Below are positions 18,001 through 27,129 of a DNA stretch of 64,000 nt, in pieces. The position numbers were made by a program, and so were the translations under genes. Below the pieces are notes generated by a model, which was not told the origin of the DNA, searched no databases, and saw only the letters and a program-made list of their open reading frames with translations. This stretch comes from Persicobacter psychrovividus (GTDB lineage Bacteria; Bacteroidota; Bacteroidia; Cytophagales; Cyclobacteriaceae): positions 682,001-746,000 of the forward strand of contig NZ_AP025293.1 of NCBI RefSeq assembly GCF_036492425.1, in the 5' to 3' direction. Numbering within the stretch: position 1 is the first letter of the stretch; each line of letters starts with the position of its first letter.

Positions 18001-19847
18001 GACATAAAAAAGGAGGCGTGAAATTGCTGACCATCAACGTCAGTGACGGCGCTCTTGATCTTGAATTTATCCATAATCAGGAAAATCCACTCGTGAACGG
18101 TATCGAGGTACTGGGCGCAGGAACGGTTACTGAAAATACCTATTATCAGGACAGCGATCAGGATGGTTACGGAAACCCTTCGGTCAGTCAATCGGCCGCT
18201 TTAGCACCACAAGGATATGTGGCCAACAGCGATGACTGTGATGACACCAATAAAAATGTTAATCCTTTGGCTACTGAAGTTGCTGACGGCATCGACAATA
18301 ATTGTAATGGGCAGATCGATGAAGGACTAACCGCTACAGGCGCAATTTACCGTGTGAATGCTGGTGGGCCAACAGTAGCAGCAAAAGATGGCGGCATCAG
18401 CTGGTTTGCCGATACCAAAGCCAACCCAAGCGCTTACCTGTCTTCTGCGGGAAGCAATGGCGTATACGCTGGGAAAATTACCAGCCTGCACAGCTCTGTC
18501 AATAGCGCGAAGGTGCCGACTTCAATCTTTACCAATGAGCGTTGGGATATGGCAGGAGGTGCACCAATGGAATATACCTTCCCAGTGAGCAACGGCAGCT
18601 ATGTGGTCAATCTTTATATGGGTACAAAATACTCAGGAACAAATGACCCCGGTGAACGTGTTTTTGACATCATCATTAACGGTCAGGTGGTTTCGAATAA
18701 CTTTGACCTGATCCCAGCTTTCGGATTTGGAAACGGGGGAGCGGTCAGCTATACGGTCAATGTTACCAACGGAAATATCAAGATTGCTTTCGGTCACGAG
18801 GTGGAGAACCCGCTGATCTGCGGTATTGAAATCCTTGGCGACGATGACGGGCAGCAAACAACCAGCACTTATTATCTGGATGCTGACGGTGATGGGTTTG
18901 GTACAGATGATAACACCATTCAGTCAAGCACAACACCTGCAGGTTACTCCATCAATGGCGGTGACTGCGACGATGGCGACAACTCGATTTACCCTAATGC
19001 TCCTGAGATTTTCGACGGACTGGACAATAACTGTAACGGTCAAGTGGATGAAGGAACCAATAACGGTGGCGGATCAAATATCCTCTATCGGGTGAATGCT
19101 GGTGGACCTGCCGTGAACGCCATTGACGGCGGACCGAACTGGGCAGCTGATACCAAAGGCGCACCTTACACTTTCATGAACAGCAGCGGCAGTAACAGCA
19201 CCTATTTTGGTAATATTAGCAGTTTACACCCTTCGGTGGATGCCAACAGAGTACCTGCGGCTATTTTCAAACATGAGCGATGGGATGCTGCCGGAGGCAA
19301 TGAAATTACCTACAACTTCCCAGTGCAGAATGGCACTTATACGGTGGTCTTCTATCTTGGGAATGCCTACGGCGGAACGAAAAATGCTGGCGACAGAATT
19401 TTTGATATCGAGGCTGAAGGAGTTACCGTGGTCAATGATTTAGACCTGATCACCTCTTTCGGGCACCAAAAAGGAGGCAAGAAAGTCGCTGTGGTTAATG
19501 TTAATGATGGCAACCTCAATATTAAGCTTGAGCATGTGACAGAGAACCCGCTGATCAACGGTATTGAGGTGATTGCAGGAGCGCAAAATCTACGAACATT
19601 TGCCGAAGAAGAGGCGCTGAATCAACCACCATTACAGGTGATTTCAAACACTCAGGGTTTTGCTGAAAAGCTTCAGTTTTTCAAAGCCGGAACGGCAAAA
19701 ATTGTCAATACTTCTGGTCAGCAACTGATCGCCTTCCCTTCTGCGGAAGGACAGCAATATGAGCTCAACCGACTGAATTCAGGCGTGTATATCGTCTACT
19801 GGTTCAGTAATGGGCAACATTACAGCCGCAAATTTATAATAAGATAA
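15009..19847 (+). CDS. Large secreted protein: glucose-dehydrogenase-like propeller, malectin and MopE repeats, T9SS tail
   Basis: 1612 residues. Signal peptide 1-25 (AWAQN). Residues about 26-550 form a sorbosone/glucose-dehydrogenase-like propeller (SLKFGPDGKLYVAEVSGKI near the start). Thrombospondin-type calcium loops follow at about 560-620 (DYDKDGFTNQDE, DFDGDKISDLND, DDNDGIPDFQD), then an assumed lectin-like domain at about 630-860. Three malectin-like domains start near residues 872, 1112 and 1358 (YRVNAGG ... WxADT). Between them are two MopE-type metal motifs at about 1045-1107 and 1288-1350 (DxDxDGxG, DCDD, DGxDNNCNGQxDEG). The C terminus (about 1535-1612, ending GVYIVYWFSNGQHYSRKFIIR split by a turn) is a type A type IX sorting domain. 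Probably a cell-surface or released carbohydrate-binding protein or quinoprotein. It precedes a GH13 gene, which suggests glucan use. Confidence 0.85.
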   Translation: MRKNLLTKKLWAIVYLLLLTTSAWAQNVSFNKSNLKNLNISSPTSLKFGPDGKLYVAEVSGKIKVLTINRNGTNSYTVTNEQVINSVQSITNHNDDGTSIGSSARLVTGITVSGSAANPEVYVTSSDIRFGAGNAGDVNLDTNSGIISRLTKNGNGSWNKVDIVRGLPRSEENHSTNNLEVVNMNGKPYLLVCSGGNTNAGAPSPNFAYITEYALAAAILSVDLNQINAMPIKGSGNNQYIYDIPTLDDPTRNNANGINSPTAPGYNGIDVGDPFGGNDGLNQAKVVAGGPVQVFAPGFRNTFDLVLTESGRLYATDNGANGGWGGYPKNEGPQGNATNEFQPSQPGFVNNKDHLHLITGVGSGKTLQNYVPGTFYGGHPCPVRANPTGAGLYTHDSENGGNNGVAGGVFRNKWEGLSKKNTTLPFDWPPVPANMANPIEGDYKNPTDDGAVTILENNTNPVEEYTASNFGGKMKGKLLAGRNQGGTLHEITLNANGSVNKVESNKYSVDGYPLGIECLSDNEKFPGTIWVATFGSSIVILEPSDYGGTNNNDECVAQNDASFNPNADYDKDGFTNQDEIDNGKDYCSGASTPLDFDGDKISDLNDPDDDNDGIPDFQDPFQMGQPFDLPVTNELFSGNQQLGGFLGLGLTGLMTNNDPNDDYLNWQDKPNASNSDIDDILGGAIGATTMYQTTGDAVYNNQEKAYQYGLKVTASTPKFLVHASAIEPLFDHKNSESQGIFIGTGDQDNYLKLVKKAGGFQVLVENNGQIAFQQFYASGKGNSNMDFMFEVDPATAKIVVKYKFDNEAENILTTYTAVGNLKTALQSSAKPVAIGFIGTSFGSGQEFPATFDFLNATYLDGTPPPAPEGNVLYRVNAGGGQINAIDGGKAWSADTKTAKSTYLSNAGSNSTASFSGTSLHSSVDASKVPAGIFNTERWDAAGGSAMKYSFPVSNGEYQVALYLGNNYSGTDNVGDRVYSVKAEGNTVISNFDPVASFGHKKGGVKLLTINVSDGALDLEFIHNQENPLVNGIEVLGAGTVTENTYYQDSDQDGYGNPSVSQSAALAPQGYVANSDDCDDTNKNVNPLATEVADGIDNNCNGQIDEGLTATGAIYRVNAGGPTVAAKDGGISWFADTKANPSAYLSSAGSNGVYAGKITSLHSSVNSAKVPTSIFTNERWDMAGGAPMEYTFPVSNGSYVVNLYMGTKYSGTNDPGERVFDIIINGQVVSNNFDLIPAFGFGNGGAVSYTVNVTNGNIKIAFGHEVENPLICGIEILGDDDGQQTTSTYYLDADGDGFGTDDNTIQSSTTPAGYSINGGDCDDGDNSIYPNAPEIFDGLDNNCNGQVDEGTNNGGGSNILYRVNAGGPAVNAIDGGPNWAADTKGAPYTFMNSSGSNSTYFGNISSLHPSVDANRVPAAIFKHERWDAAGGNEITYNFPVQNGTYTVVFYLGNAYGGTKNAGDRIFDIEAEGVTVVNDLDLITSFGHQKGGKKVAVVNVNDGNLNIKLEHVTENPLINGIEVIAGAQNLRTFAEEEALNQPPLQVISNTQGFAEKLQFFKAGTAKIVNTSGQQLIAFPSAEGQQYELNRLNSGVYIVYWFSNGQHYSRKFIIR

Positions 19848-19870
19848 TATTTCTCAATCTCGTCTAAAAT

Positions 19871-19896
19871 CACCTCCCCTTTGGGAGGTGTTTTTG
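19871..19896 (+). terminator. Terminator after the malectin protein
   Basis: 8-bp stem CACCTCCC/GGGAGGTG with a 4-base loop and a T run, 24 bases after the stop. The remaining bases up to 20189 hold a spurious 98-residue frame and presumably the promoter of the next gene. Confidence 0.88.
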
Positions 19897-20189
19897 TTTC
19901 CTCAAAAAATGCCCTTGTTCAGCATCGTGCTATTGACAAAGCTCGTTTTAAAACAGGGCGCTGAAAAATGCAGGAGAAGGGTTGAGCGGGAATCAAATGT
20001 AGCGATGAGATGCGCAATACGGCAGAAAAACAGCATGATTTTGCCATTTTCGAACTCATGGCAGCAAATATTTATCATTTCTTGTTTTCGAATACGTTTG
20101 CATTTGATTGTTCATAATCAGTCCCTTCAAACAGAAGTTGTTGAGCTAATTATCATTAAATTGTCAATGAATATTTATAAATAATTCCT

Positions 20190-21875
20190 ATGATCAAGAA
20201 AACGATTTTGGGCATCAGCCTCTTAGCCGGTTTGGGCTTGGGCGCATGCAACAATGAGCAATCACAGCAAACGGACGTCAGTGTAAACACCAAGACGCCC
20301 TTCATGTGGGAAAACGCTAACGTTTATTTTTTATTGACCGACCGATTTAACAACGGAGATAAGAGTAACGATTTAAACTTTGACAGAACCAAACCAACAG
20401 GTCCTTTGCGTGGCTTTATGGGAGGTGACCTTAAGGGGGTCAAAGAAAAAATAGCGTCAGGTTATTTCGATAAACTGGGCATTAATGCAATTTGGTTTAC
20501 GCCTGTTGTAGAGCAAATTCACGGTTCTGTGGATGAAGGCACGGGCAATACCTACGCCTATCATGGCTATTGGGCTAAAGACTGGACAGCCTTGGATCCT
20601 AACTTTGGCACCAAAGAGGATTTGGCTGAAGTGATCGCTTTGGCGCACAAACACGGCATCCGTATTTTGATGGATGTGGTGATCAACCATACAGGACCTG
20701 TAACCAAAATGGACCCTGTTTACCCAAGTGACTGGGTGCGTGTGAAGCCAAAATGTAAATACGACAATTACACCAACACTGTGGATTGTACTTTGGTGGA
20801 CAACCTGCCAGACGTTCTGACCAACTCTGATCAGGAGGTTCGTTTGCCAAAAATGTTGAAAGAAAAGTGGGAGAAAGAAGGCCGCTTGGATCAGGAAGTG
20901 AAAAGCCTGAACGAGTTCTTTGCCAAAACGGGTTACCCTCGTGCACCACGTTTCTATATCATGAAATGGTTATCGGACTATGTGCGTGATTATGGTGTGG
21001 ATGGTTTCCGTGTCGATACGGTAAAACATACAGAAGCGGGCATCTGGGATGAATTGAAAAAAATCGCTTCGGATGCTTTCAAAGCATGGAAGCAAGAACA
21101 CCCTGACCAAGTATTGGATCAAAATGATTTCTATATGGTCGGAGAGGTGTATAACTATAACATCAGTGCTGGTCAGGATTTTGATTATGGTGACACCACC
21201 GTGAACTTCTTCCAAAATGGGTTCAAGAGCTTGATCAACTTTGAATTTAAGGCTGATGCACAGCTGGATTATGAAACTATTTTCAAAAAATACGATGCCA
21301 TTCTTCACAGTTCGCTGGAAGGAAAATCGGTATTGAATTATTTGACTTCTCATGACGACGGACAGCCGTTTGATGTGGAGCGTAAGCGTCCATTCGAGTC
21401 AGCGAATAAATTGTTATTGACACCTGGTGCTTCGCAGGTTTATTATGGTGATGAAACGATCCGTCCTTTGCATTTCGAAGGTGCTGATGGTGATGCCAAC
21501 CTGAGAACCTTCATGAACTGGGACGAGATCAAAGGCAACACAGAGCGCAACGGCTTTAAAGTTGATGAGGTATTGGAACATTATCAGAAATTAGGACAAT
21601 TCCGTGTTAATCACCCTGCTGTTGGAGCGGGTCGTCATCAAATGATTTCGCAGTCACCTTATGTATTCAGCAGAATTCTGAAGACAGATGATTATCAGGA
21701 TAAAGTAGTGGTTGCACTTGATTTACCGAACAAGCCAACGAAAATTTCAGTAGCGAAAGTCTTCGCCAATGGAACGGAGTTGCTGGACAACTATTCAGGC
21801 AAAACGGTGAAGGTCGTGGATCAGCAAGTAACGGTTACCGCTACAAGAGGCGTAGTGCTGTTATCGAAAAAATAA
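20190..21875 (+). CDS. GH13 alpha-amylase-family lipoprotein
   Basis: 561 residues. Lipoprotein signal with lipobox GLGAC (Cys20), so anchored in a membrane, probably facing the periplasm or surface. The catalytic barrel has all four GH13 regions: DVVINH, GFRVDTVKH with the nucleophile Asp276, VGEVYNY with the acid/base Glu319, and LTSHDD with Asp389. The N-terminal VYFLLTDRFNNGD and the GYWAKDWTALDPNFGT segment are typical. It probably cuts alpha-1,4-glucans; the subfamily cannot be set by eye. The C-terminal 80 residues form the usual beta domain. The upstream malectin protein may hand it substrate. Confidence 0.93.
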   Translation: MIKKTILGISLLAGLGLGACNNEQSQQTDVSVNTKTPFMWENANVYFLLTDRFNNGDKSNDLNFDRTKPTGPLRGFMGGDLKGVKEKIASGYFDKLGINAIWFTPVVEQIHGSVDEGTGNTYAYHGYWAKDWTALDPNFGTKEDLAEVIALAHKHGIRILMDVVINHTGPVTKMDPVYPSDWVRVKPKCKYDNYTNTVDCTLVDNLPDVLTNSDQEVRLPKMLKEKWEKEGRLDQEVKSLNEFFAKTGYPRAPRFYIMKWLSDYVRDYGVDGFRVDTVKHTEAGIWDELKKIASDAFKAWKQEHPDQVLDQNDFYMVGEVYNYNISAGQDFDYGDTTVNFFQNGFKSLINFEFKADAQLDYETIFKKYDAILHSSLEGKSVLNYLTSHDDGQPFDVERKRPFESANKLLLTPGASQVYYGDETIRPLHFEGADGDANLRTFMNWDEIKGNTERNGFKVDEVLEHYQKLGQFRVNHPAVGAGRHQMISQSPYVFSRILKTDDYQDKVVVALDLPNKPTKISVAKVFANGTELLDNYSGKTVKVVDQQVTVTATRGVVLLSKK

Positions 21876-21897
21876 ATATAGAAAAACCTCCTTTTCA

Positions 21898-21930
21898 AAT
21901 CCTTTCACGCGCAGGTGGAAGGATTTTTTT
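21898..21930 (+). terminator. Terminator after the GH13 gene
   Basis: 11-bp imperfect stem AATCCTTTCAC/GTGGAAGGATT with a T run. Confidence 0.85.
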
Positions 21931-22095
21931 TATGCCTTTTTTTACGTGCCCGAACGTATCTTCTTTTTCAGATTATTGTTTAGAAAAATCATGAATTAAG
22001 GACGAATTGCTTAAAAATATGGCTATTGAATGACTTCATCGCCTAAAAATCCCGTTTATGTAGGATACAATTCAACATCAATTCCCTTAAAATAT

Positions 22096-23052
22096 ATGTC
22101 TGAAAAATTAAAAATCGGAATCAGTACCTGTCTTCTTGGTGTCAATATTCGCTATGATGGTGGCCATAAAAATTCTCGCCTGGTCAATAAGTTTGAGAAA
22201 ATATTTGATTACCACCCGATTTGTCCTGAAGTGGGCAGCGGCATGAGCACTCCCCGTCCTGCGATTCATTTAATGGAAGGCGATAGCCCTGAGGAGGTGC
22301 GTCTGGTGGAATCAAAAAACCATGAAGTGGACTATACTGATCAGATGCAGGCCTATTCTGAAAGGGAAACCAAAGCACTGCAGGATTTGGTGGATGGCTA
22401 TATCCTGATGGGGAAATCACCAAGCTGTGGGATGGACCGCATAAAGGTATATAAAAAAGCGGGGCAGCCTTCGGCCAATAAAGCGAGAGGACTTTTTGCT
22501 GAAAAGCTATTGGTGAACAACCCACTTTTACCCGTGGAGGAAGAGGGCCGACTGCATGATGCCGTCCTGCGGGAGAACTTCATCGCAAGGGTCTATATCT
22601 TCAGGGAATGGAAACAGTTTATAGCGCAGGAGCCTTCTGTGGCGGGCCTACAGCTCTTTCATCAGAAATTGAAATATAAGGTGATGAGTCATTCCCCTTC
22701 AGCACTGAATCAGCTTGGTCGGATGGTTTCCAATCCCGATAAAAAAGCGATGGATCAGGTGTACAAGGAGTACATTGCCTTGCTGATGGAGACGATCAAG
22801 CAACCTGCCAAGAAAAACGGCATCCTCAATGCACTTCAGCATGTGTATGGCTATTTTAAAAATAAAGTGGATGAGGATGAAAAAAAATACCTCCTTGAGA
22901 TGCTTGAAGACTATAAAGAGGGCTTCGTTCCACTGATTATGGTGCGAAGGGCATTGAGCCACCTTGCTGAAAAGCATGAAAATGAATATATTCTGCAACA
23001 AAATTTAATTAAAAGGTATCCTAAGCACCTCAATCTTTATCGAGATTTGTAA
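22096..23052 (+). CDS. DUF523 and DUF1722 protein
   Basis: 318 residues from the internal ATG at 22096; the reading frame is open from 22030, but the extra 22 residues are low complexity and the family starts at the KLKIGISTCLLGVNIRYDGGHK motif. DUF523 (about 1-150) contains CPEVGSGM and the GKSPSCGMDR motif, with cysteines that may bind metal or a cluster. DUF1722 (about 195-310) contains the LFHQKLKYKVMSHSP helix region. This two-domain form (YbgA plus DUF523) is widespread, sometimes beside photolyase genes; its function is unknown. No such neighbour here. Confidence 0.85.
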   Translation: MSEKLKIGISTCLLGVNIRYDGGHKNSRLVNKFEKIFDYHPICPEVGSGMSTPRPAIHLMEGDSPEEVRLVESKNHEVDYTDQMQAYSERETKALQDLVDGYILMGKSPSCGMDRIKVYKKAGQPSANKARGLFAEKLLVNNPLLPVEEEGRLHDAVLRENFIARVYIFREWKQFIAQEPSVAGLQLFHQKLKYKVMSHSPSALNQLGRMVSNPDKKAMDQVYKEYIALLMETIKQPAKKNGILNALQHVYGYFKNKVDEDEKKYLLEMLEDYKEGFVPLIMVRRALSHLAEKHENEYILQQNLIKRYPKHLNLYRDL

Positions 23053-23100
23053 ATTGAATTGGATTATTTTTCTTCTTAACCCAACAAATGACCTTAAAAC

Positions 23101-24822
23101 ATGAAAAAACAACCTTATTTTTATCTCCCCCTGTTGGTGATCTTTATGCTCATTGGCTGTAAAAGCAATGATGTTGAGGAAGGGCCTGTGATCGGTGGGG
23201 AACTCGGTAGTTTTCAGATCTCGGCACCTCAGTTGAGTCGCGGATCTGTGAATATTGAGGTAATCCAAAGCAGTCAGGAGGCTACCGCTACCCCGCAAAA
23301 AGCCACGCTGATTGTCTCAGGTGTTGACCAAATGACGCTGGAGCAGGAACCACCTTACAATTTCACACTCGATACCAAAAACATCAGCGATGGAGAAAAG
23401 GAAGTGGCCGTTCGTCTTGACGGAGGCGAAGGGGTGAACTCAAAAATAGTAAAAAGTGCCACCCTGATTGATAATGTAATCCTGACCGTCAGTGTGCCTG
23501 CAGGATATAATGAGGCTTTTAAAATGGCCAATTCGCTGGACGATTATTCGCAGCACTGGTACCTGACCGATTCCCTCGGTAACTTACTGACGGAAGAAGC
23601 ACAATGGGAGGAAGGGGCTGATATCGCCATTATGACTGATCCATCGGATGCCAATTTTTTATATAAACTGGCCATTGTGGAAAAGCTGATCGGAGAGGAT
23701 GAAAATGGACAAACCGTTGAAGTTCAGCGATTAAATTATCAGGACATTTTGTCCTTTAATGATGCTCAATTGACTTTTGAATTGCCGACATCAGGCGATA
23801 TAGAAACGGACACGCTTTCAAGGGTGGTTGTCGAAAATGTACCTGATGGTGTAGATCCACAGCTGGCGAGTGTCTTTCCTTTGGTGGTTTCACGTGATGG
23901 ATCCACTGTTACTTATAACCTGATTGCAGCGAAAGGGCAAGAGATTCCTGCCCAAAGCTTTATTCCATTGGTGGTTTATTTTGATGATGCCGATGGGAAA
24001 TTAATTGATGATAAAACGGCTTATGTTGGGATGGTACAGGATGGCATGGAGGAGTTTGATTACACCTCCTCAGACCTAAGCACACCTGACGGACAGCTGA
24101 AAGCGTCGGTTAAAATGGTCGAAGCATCGAATATCACGATGTATACACAGGGAACAGAGGTGATGCTTTTCGGTAAAGAATTTAACATGCCCGTAGATGC
24201 TTTCAACTTGCCTTTTGGTAAAACATTATCGGCAGGAGTAAACAGCATTACAGGTGACTTTTTCGCTGGGCAGTATTTGAGTGATGTTGATGGAAAAGAG
24301 GTACTGTATGAGCTTTACGGGTCGAATATCGTTCAATCATCTGATTTCTTTGACATCAATGTAGACCTGAATGCAAGCAGTACAAACTGGAATAAGCTGA
24401 CGTATGATCAGCAAAATTTCAACTCTACCATTGCGATGTCGGTCAATGATAGCGGCGACAAGCAGGGGGTGATTACTGCGCAGTTTGTTTATAATTATTC
24501 GGTTGATTTCAGTCTGAAATTTCCTGCGAATGTAAGTGCGGTTTACCCAATTATTGATGGCATGAAATCCGATCCAGTGCAAACCATCGATGGGGTTGTT
24601 TTGGGTTCGGAAGTAGACTATCCTGAAGTTGGGGGCGGTGCACAAACTTTGGCCACGGTGTCTTATCCTTTTAACACTCCATCAAATACCAGAACCACGA
24701 GTTTCAGTAAAAGATGGGCGGTCAATGAAATTCGCCATTTCCCGAATCTTCTTCAGCAGTACCAATTCTATCAGCCTATAGTGTTGAAGAATAATTTACT
24801 CGGAGAAAAAAGTCCTTTTTAA
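23101..24822 (+). CDS. Hypothetical surface lipoprotein
   Basis: 573 residues. Lipobox LIGC (Cys20). The rest is beta-rich with many acidic residues and no motif that I recognise. An Ig-like segment at about 35-125 (SFQISAPQLSRGSVNIEV ... GGEGVNSKIVKSATL) suggests a bacterial Ig domain, followed by a larger beta domain. No catalytic motif seen. It lies 48 bases after the DUF523 gene and ends in its own terminator. Could be an adhesin or polysaccharide-binding lipoprotein; that is only a guess. Confidence 0.75.
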   Translation: MKKQPYFYLPLLVIFMLIGCKSNDVEEGPVIGGELGSFQISAPQLSRGSVNIEVIQSSQEATATPQKATLIVSGVDQMTLEQEPPYNFTLDTKNISDGEKEVAVRLDGGEGVNSKIVKSATLIDNVILTVSVPAGYNEAFKMANSLDDYSQHWYLTDSLGNLLTEEAQWEEGADIAIMTDPSDANFLYKLAIVEKLIGEDENGQTVEVQRLNYQDILSFNDAQLTFELPTSGDIETDTLSRVVVENVPDGVDPQLASVFPLVVSRDGSTVTYNLIAAKGQEIPAQSFIPLVVYFDDADGKLIDDKTAYVGMVQDGMEEFDYTSSDLSTPDGQLKASVKMVEASNITMYTQGTEVMLFGKEFNMPVDAFNLPFGKTLSAGVNSITGDFFAGQYLSDVDGKEVLYELYGSNIVQSSDFFDINVDLNASSTNWNKLTYDQQNFNSTIAMSVNDSGDKQGVITAQFVYNYSVDFSLKFPANVSAVYPIIDGMKSDPVQTIDGVVLGSEVDYPEVGGGAQTLATVSYPFNTPSNTRTTSFSKRWAVNEIRHFPNLLQQYQFYQPIVLKNNLLGEKSPF

Positions 24823-24839
24823 TGGGCATCAATCATTCA

Positions 24840-24871
24840 AAAGCCACGCTGAATTGCGTGGTTTTTTTTTG
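24840..24871 (+). terminator. Terminator after the lipoprotein gene
   Basis: 6-bp GC-rich stem CCACGC/GCGTGG extended by A/T pairs, followed by ten T. Confidence 0.85.
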
Positions 24872-24896
24872 CCCTATTGTGTATTGATCCCACAGT

Positions 24897-24916
24897 TTCT
24901 CCTCAAATTGGGGAAA
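24897..24916. promoter_or_regulatory. TTCCYCAA-type inverted motif upstream of the stress cluster
   Basis: CCTCAAATTGGGG: two half sites of the motif seen again at 26610-26637, 29865-29906 and 32107-32137. Lies about 150 bases before the coiled-coil lipoprotein. Candidate activator site; inference only. Confidence 0.35.
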
Positions 24917-25060
24917 ATAATCACAGTTCTTGCTTTGGCATTGCTTTCAGATATGTGCCATACGGCTCCTGAGGCCATTTTTTGTGGAAGAGAAAGGTTT
25001 GGAATGGATTTTTCAATAATCGGGTAAACGAACACTACCTATTTTTAACAAATATAACTT

Positions 25061-25543
25061 ATGAAGAGTATTAAAGAATTTACACTGATTTTGATTGGGC
25101 TGTTATTGATTATTTTTATGGTTCAGTGTGAACAAGCTGATGAGAGATCGCAGGCAATGGACAAGGACAAAACGGCATTAAAAGAAGAAATTACCCATTC
25201 AATTGCTTTGCTCGATAAAGAAATTCAACAACTGAAGGCTAAGCTGCATGAGCAGGCAGCAAAAACCACCGACGCATTGGAGGAACATTCGGACACTGTA
25301 GAAGATAAGGTAGAAAATACTACTGACGATATGGGAGATGCTGTCGAAAATGTACACGACCATATTGGTAATCAGGCGGAAAAGTCACTGGAGGAACTTG
25401 AAGACATGAGAACCGCTTTGCGTAAAAATCTTGAAGGGATAAAAGAGGCAACGACTTCGGAATGGAAAGCTTTTAAAGCTGAAACAACCAAAAATTTGAA
25501 AGAAGTTAATCAATTCCTCTCAAATGCAGTTGATGATAAGTAA
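25061..25543 (+). CDS. Coiled-coil lipoprotein
   Basis: 160 residues. Hydrophobic segment 8-22, then Cys24 in a weak lipobox (FMVQCEQ). From about residue 35 the protein is one long charged amphipathic helix with apolipoprotein/YtxH-like repeats (EEHSDTVEDKVENTTDDMGDAVENV). Such proteins are often induced by osmotic or envelope stress. It is followed 51 bases later by an MscS channel, so a role in osmotic protection is a reasonable inference. Confidence 0.75.
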   Translation: MKSIKEFTLILIGLLLIIFMVQCEQADERSQAMDKDKTALKEEITHSIALLDKEIQQLKAKLHEQAAKTTDALEEHSDTVEDKVENTTDDMGDAVENVHDHIGNQAEKSLEELEDMRTALRKNLEGIKEATTSEWKAFKAETTKNLKEVNQFLSNAVDDK

Positions 25544-25594
25544 TAGCGTGCCCAAAAAATATCGGGCGTTCATTTCTTAATTAAACTGTAAAAC

Positions 25595-26545
25595 ATGGAT
25601 TTTTCACTATCGCAGGCAATAAACATCATCAGTGAAAAACTGATGGAATGGCTGAAGTCATTCACAGCAATGTTGCCTAATTTTGTCATTGCCATTCTGG
25701 TATTGGTATTGTTTATTATCATCGCCAAACTCATCCGACGATTGAGCAATAAGCTTGTGGGCAATTTTTCTGACCGCCCAGTGATAAAATCCTTGTTCAG
25801 TAATTCCATCTATGTAGCGGTAATTATTCTTGGATTGCTGATCGGCCTGAAAATATTGCACCTTGAGCAAGCGGTGGGTTCTTTACTGGCGGGTGCTGGG
25901 ATTATTGGTTTGGCACTGGGTTTTGCTTTTCAGGATATTTCCGCAAACCTGATCTCTGGGGTCATGATGGCCTTTCGCCGACCCATTGAAGTGGGGCAAC
26001 TGATAGAATCCAATGGCTTTATTGGGAAAGTGGATAAAATCAATTTGCGGGTAACACAGATAAAAAGCCTTGATGGTAAACACGTTCTGATTCCCAACAA
26101 AGACGTTTATCAAAATCCAATTATCAATTATACCAAAGACAGCGACCGCCGTGTGGATCTTGCTGTGGGGGTTGGTTATGAGGATGATTTAGAGAAAGCA
26201 AAAAAATTAGCCATCGATGCCGTTCAGCAAATTGATGGACTGAAACAGGGCAGGGAGGTGAAGCTCTTTTATACTGAATTCGGTGGCAGTTCTATTAATT
26301 ATGTGATTCAGTTTTGGCTGTCGGAAGCTGGCCAACAATTTTTTCTCGAAGCCAGAAGCCAGGCGATTATGAATATCAAAAAAGCGTATGCCGAGGGGGG
26401 GATCGATATTCCATTCCCAATTAGAACCCTTGATGTCCCTCAGGAATTAATTGATGCGATCGCCAACAAGACCGACCAGCAATCGGCTGAAGACAGCAAA
26501 GCATCTAAAAAATCATCCCAGGGAGAAAAGGGCGATACGCAATAG
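25595..26545 (+). CDS. MscS-family mechanosensitive channel
   Basis: 316 residues, the size of E. coli MscS. Three membrane helices: about 17-45, 68-88 and the pore helix near 90-115 (GSLLAGAGIIGLALGFAFQDI, glycine/alanine-packed as in TM3). The beta domain follows (GQLIESNGFIGKVDKINLRVTQI, IPNKDVYQNPIINYT) and a C-terminal alpha/beta domain ending in FPIRTLDV. Lets solutes out of the cytoplasm on hypo-osmotic shock. The 35-residue tail is hydrophilic. Probably co-transcribed with the upstream coiled-coil lipoprotein. Confidence 0.93.
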   Translation: MDFSLSQAINIISEKLMEWLKSFTAMLPNFVIAILVLVLFIIIAKLIRRLSNKLVGNFSDRPVIKSLFSNSIYVAVIILGLLIGLKILHLEQAVGSLLAGAGIIGLALGFAFQDISANLISGVMMAFRRPIEVGQLIESNGFIGKVDKINLRVTQIKSLDGKHVLIPNKDVYQNPIINYTKDSDRRVDLAVGVGYEDDLEKAKKLAIDAVQQIDGLKQGREVKLFYTEFGGSSINYVIQFWLSEAGQQFFLEARSQAIMNIKKAYAEGGIDIPFPIRTLDVPQELIDAIANKTDQQSAEDSKASKKSSQGEKGDTQ

Positions 26546-26609
26546 CTTTCAAATAAGCGAAGTTAATTTAACATAATGCGAAAGAGTAGAAGTCTTCCCT
26601 GCTCGGCTA

Positions 26610-26640
26610 AATTCCTCAATTTATGAATTGGGGAATTTTT
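26610..26640 (+). terminator. Terminator after the MscS gene
   Basis: 12-bp stem AATTCCTCAATT/AATTGGGGAATT (one G-T pair), loop TATG, T run. Each arm also carries the TTCCYCAA motif of the stress cluster. The rest of 26546-27076 is AT-rich with no gene seen. Confidence 0.75.
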
Positions 26641-27076
26641 ACACATTTTGTAGGGGGACTTAAACTTTGAAATGAAAATCTGGCTTAGGAGTGGTGAAGG
26701 GGGATTTTGAGCGCATAGCAACGCTACTGGTAATCTTAATTTAAAATCACTTTCAATCATCTGATATAACCATGAGGTGCTAAGATTTTAAACATGTTCT
26801 TACGATCATCATTGATGAATTTTCTTTATTTAATTGATCTTCAAAATTGACGAAAGGGAAAGTTATACTCGGCTTCTCCTGCCGAAACACTGAAGAAAGA
26901 TTGTGGGTTTCTACTTGTATATTTTATATTTATGATTTATTAAATGACTAAAAAAAACTGTTGATTTTTTACACATTCAGTAGTTGTAAATAGTAATAAT
27001 AAGTCCTGTTTTGAGGTACTTATTTATCAGTAAATCAGCAATAATATTTTAAAAATTGTAGAAAATTTTCCCCAAA

Positions 27077-27109
27077 AAAAGCGCAAAAACTTTATGTCTT
27101 TGCGCTTTT
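27077..27109 (-). terminator. Terminator after the NtrC-type regulator
   Basis: Stem AAAAGCGCAAA/TTTGCGCTTTT with A and T runs on both sides, about 20 bases beyond the regulator stop on the minus strand. Confidence 0.8.
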
Positions 27110-27129
27110 ATTTTGGCCTTGTACTCATG

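Noticed and set aside
19888-20184. 98-residue plus-strand frame between the malectin protein and GH13
   Set aside because: Begins inside a terminator and has irregular composition; no sign of coding.
25061-25595. Sigma-54 promoter before the coiled-coil lipoprotein
   Set aside because: The best candidate, TGGAATGGATTTTTCA, lacks the GC at -12 and lies further from the start than in hsp20 and dps; too weak to list.
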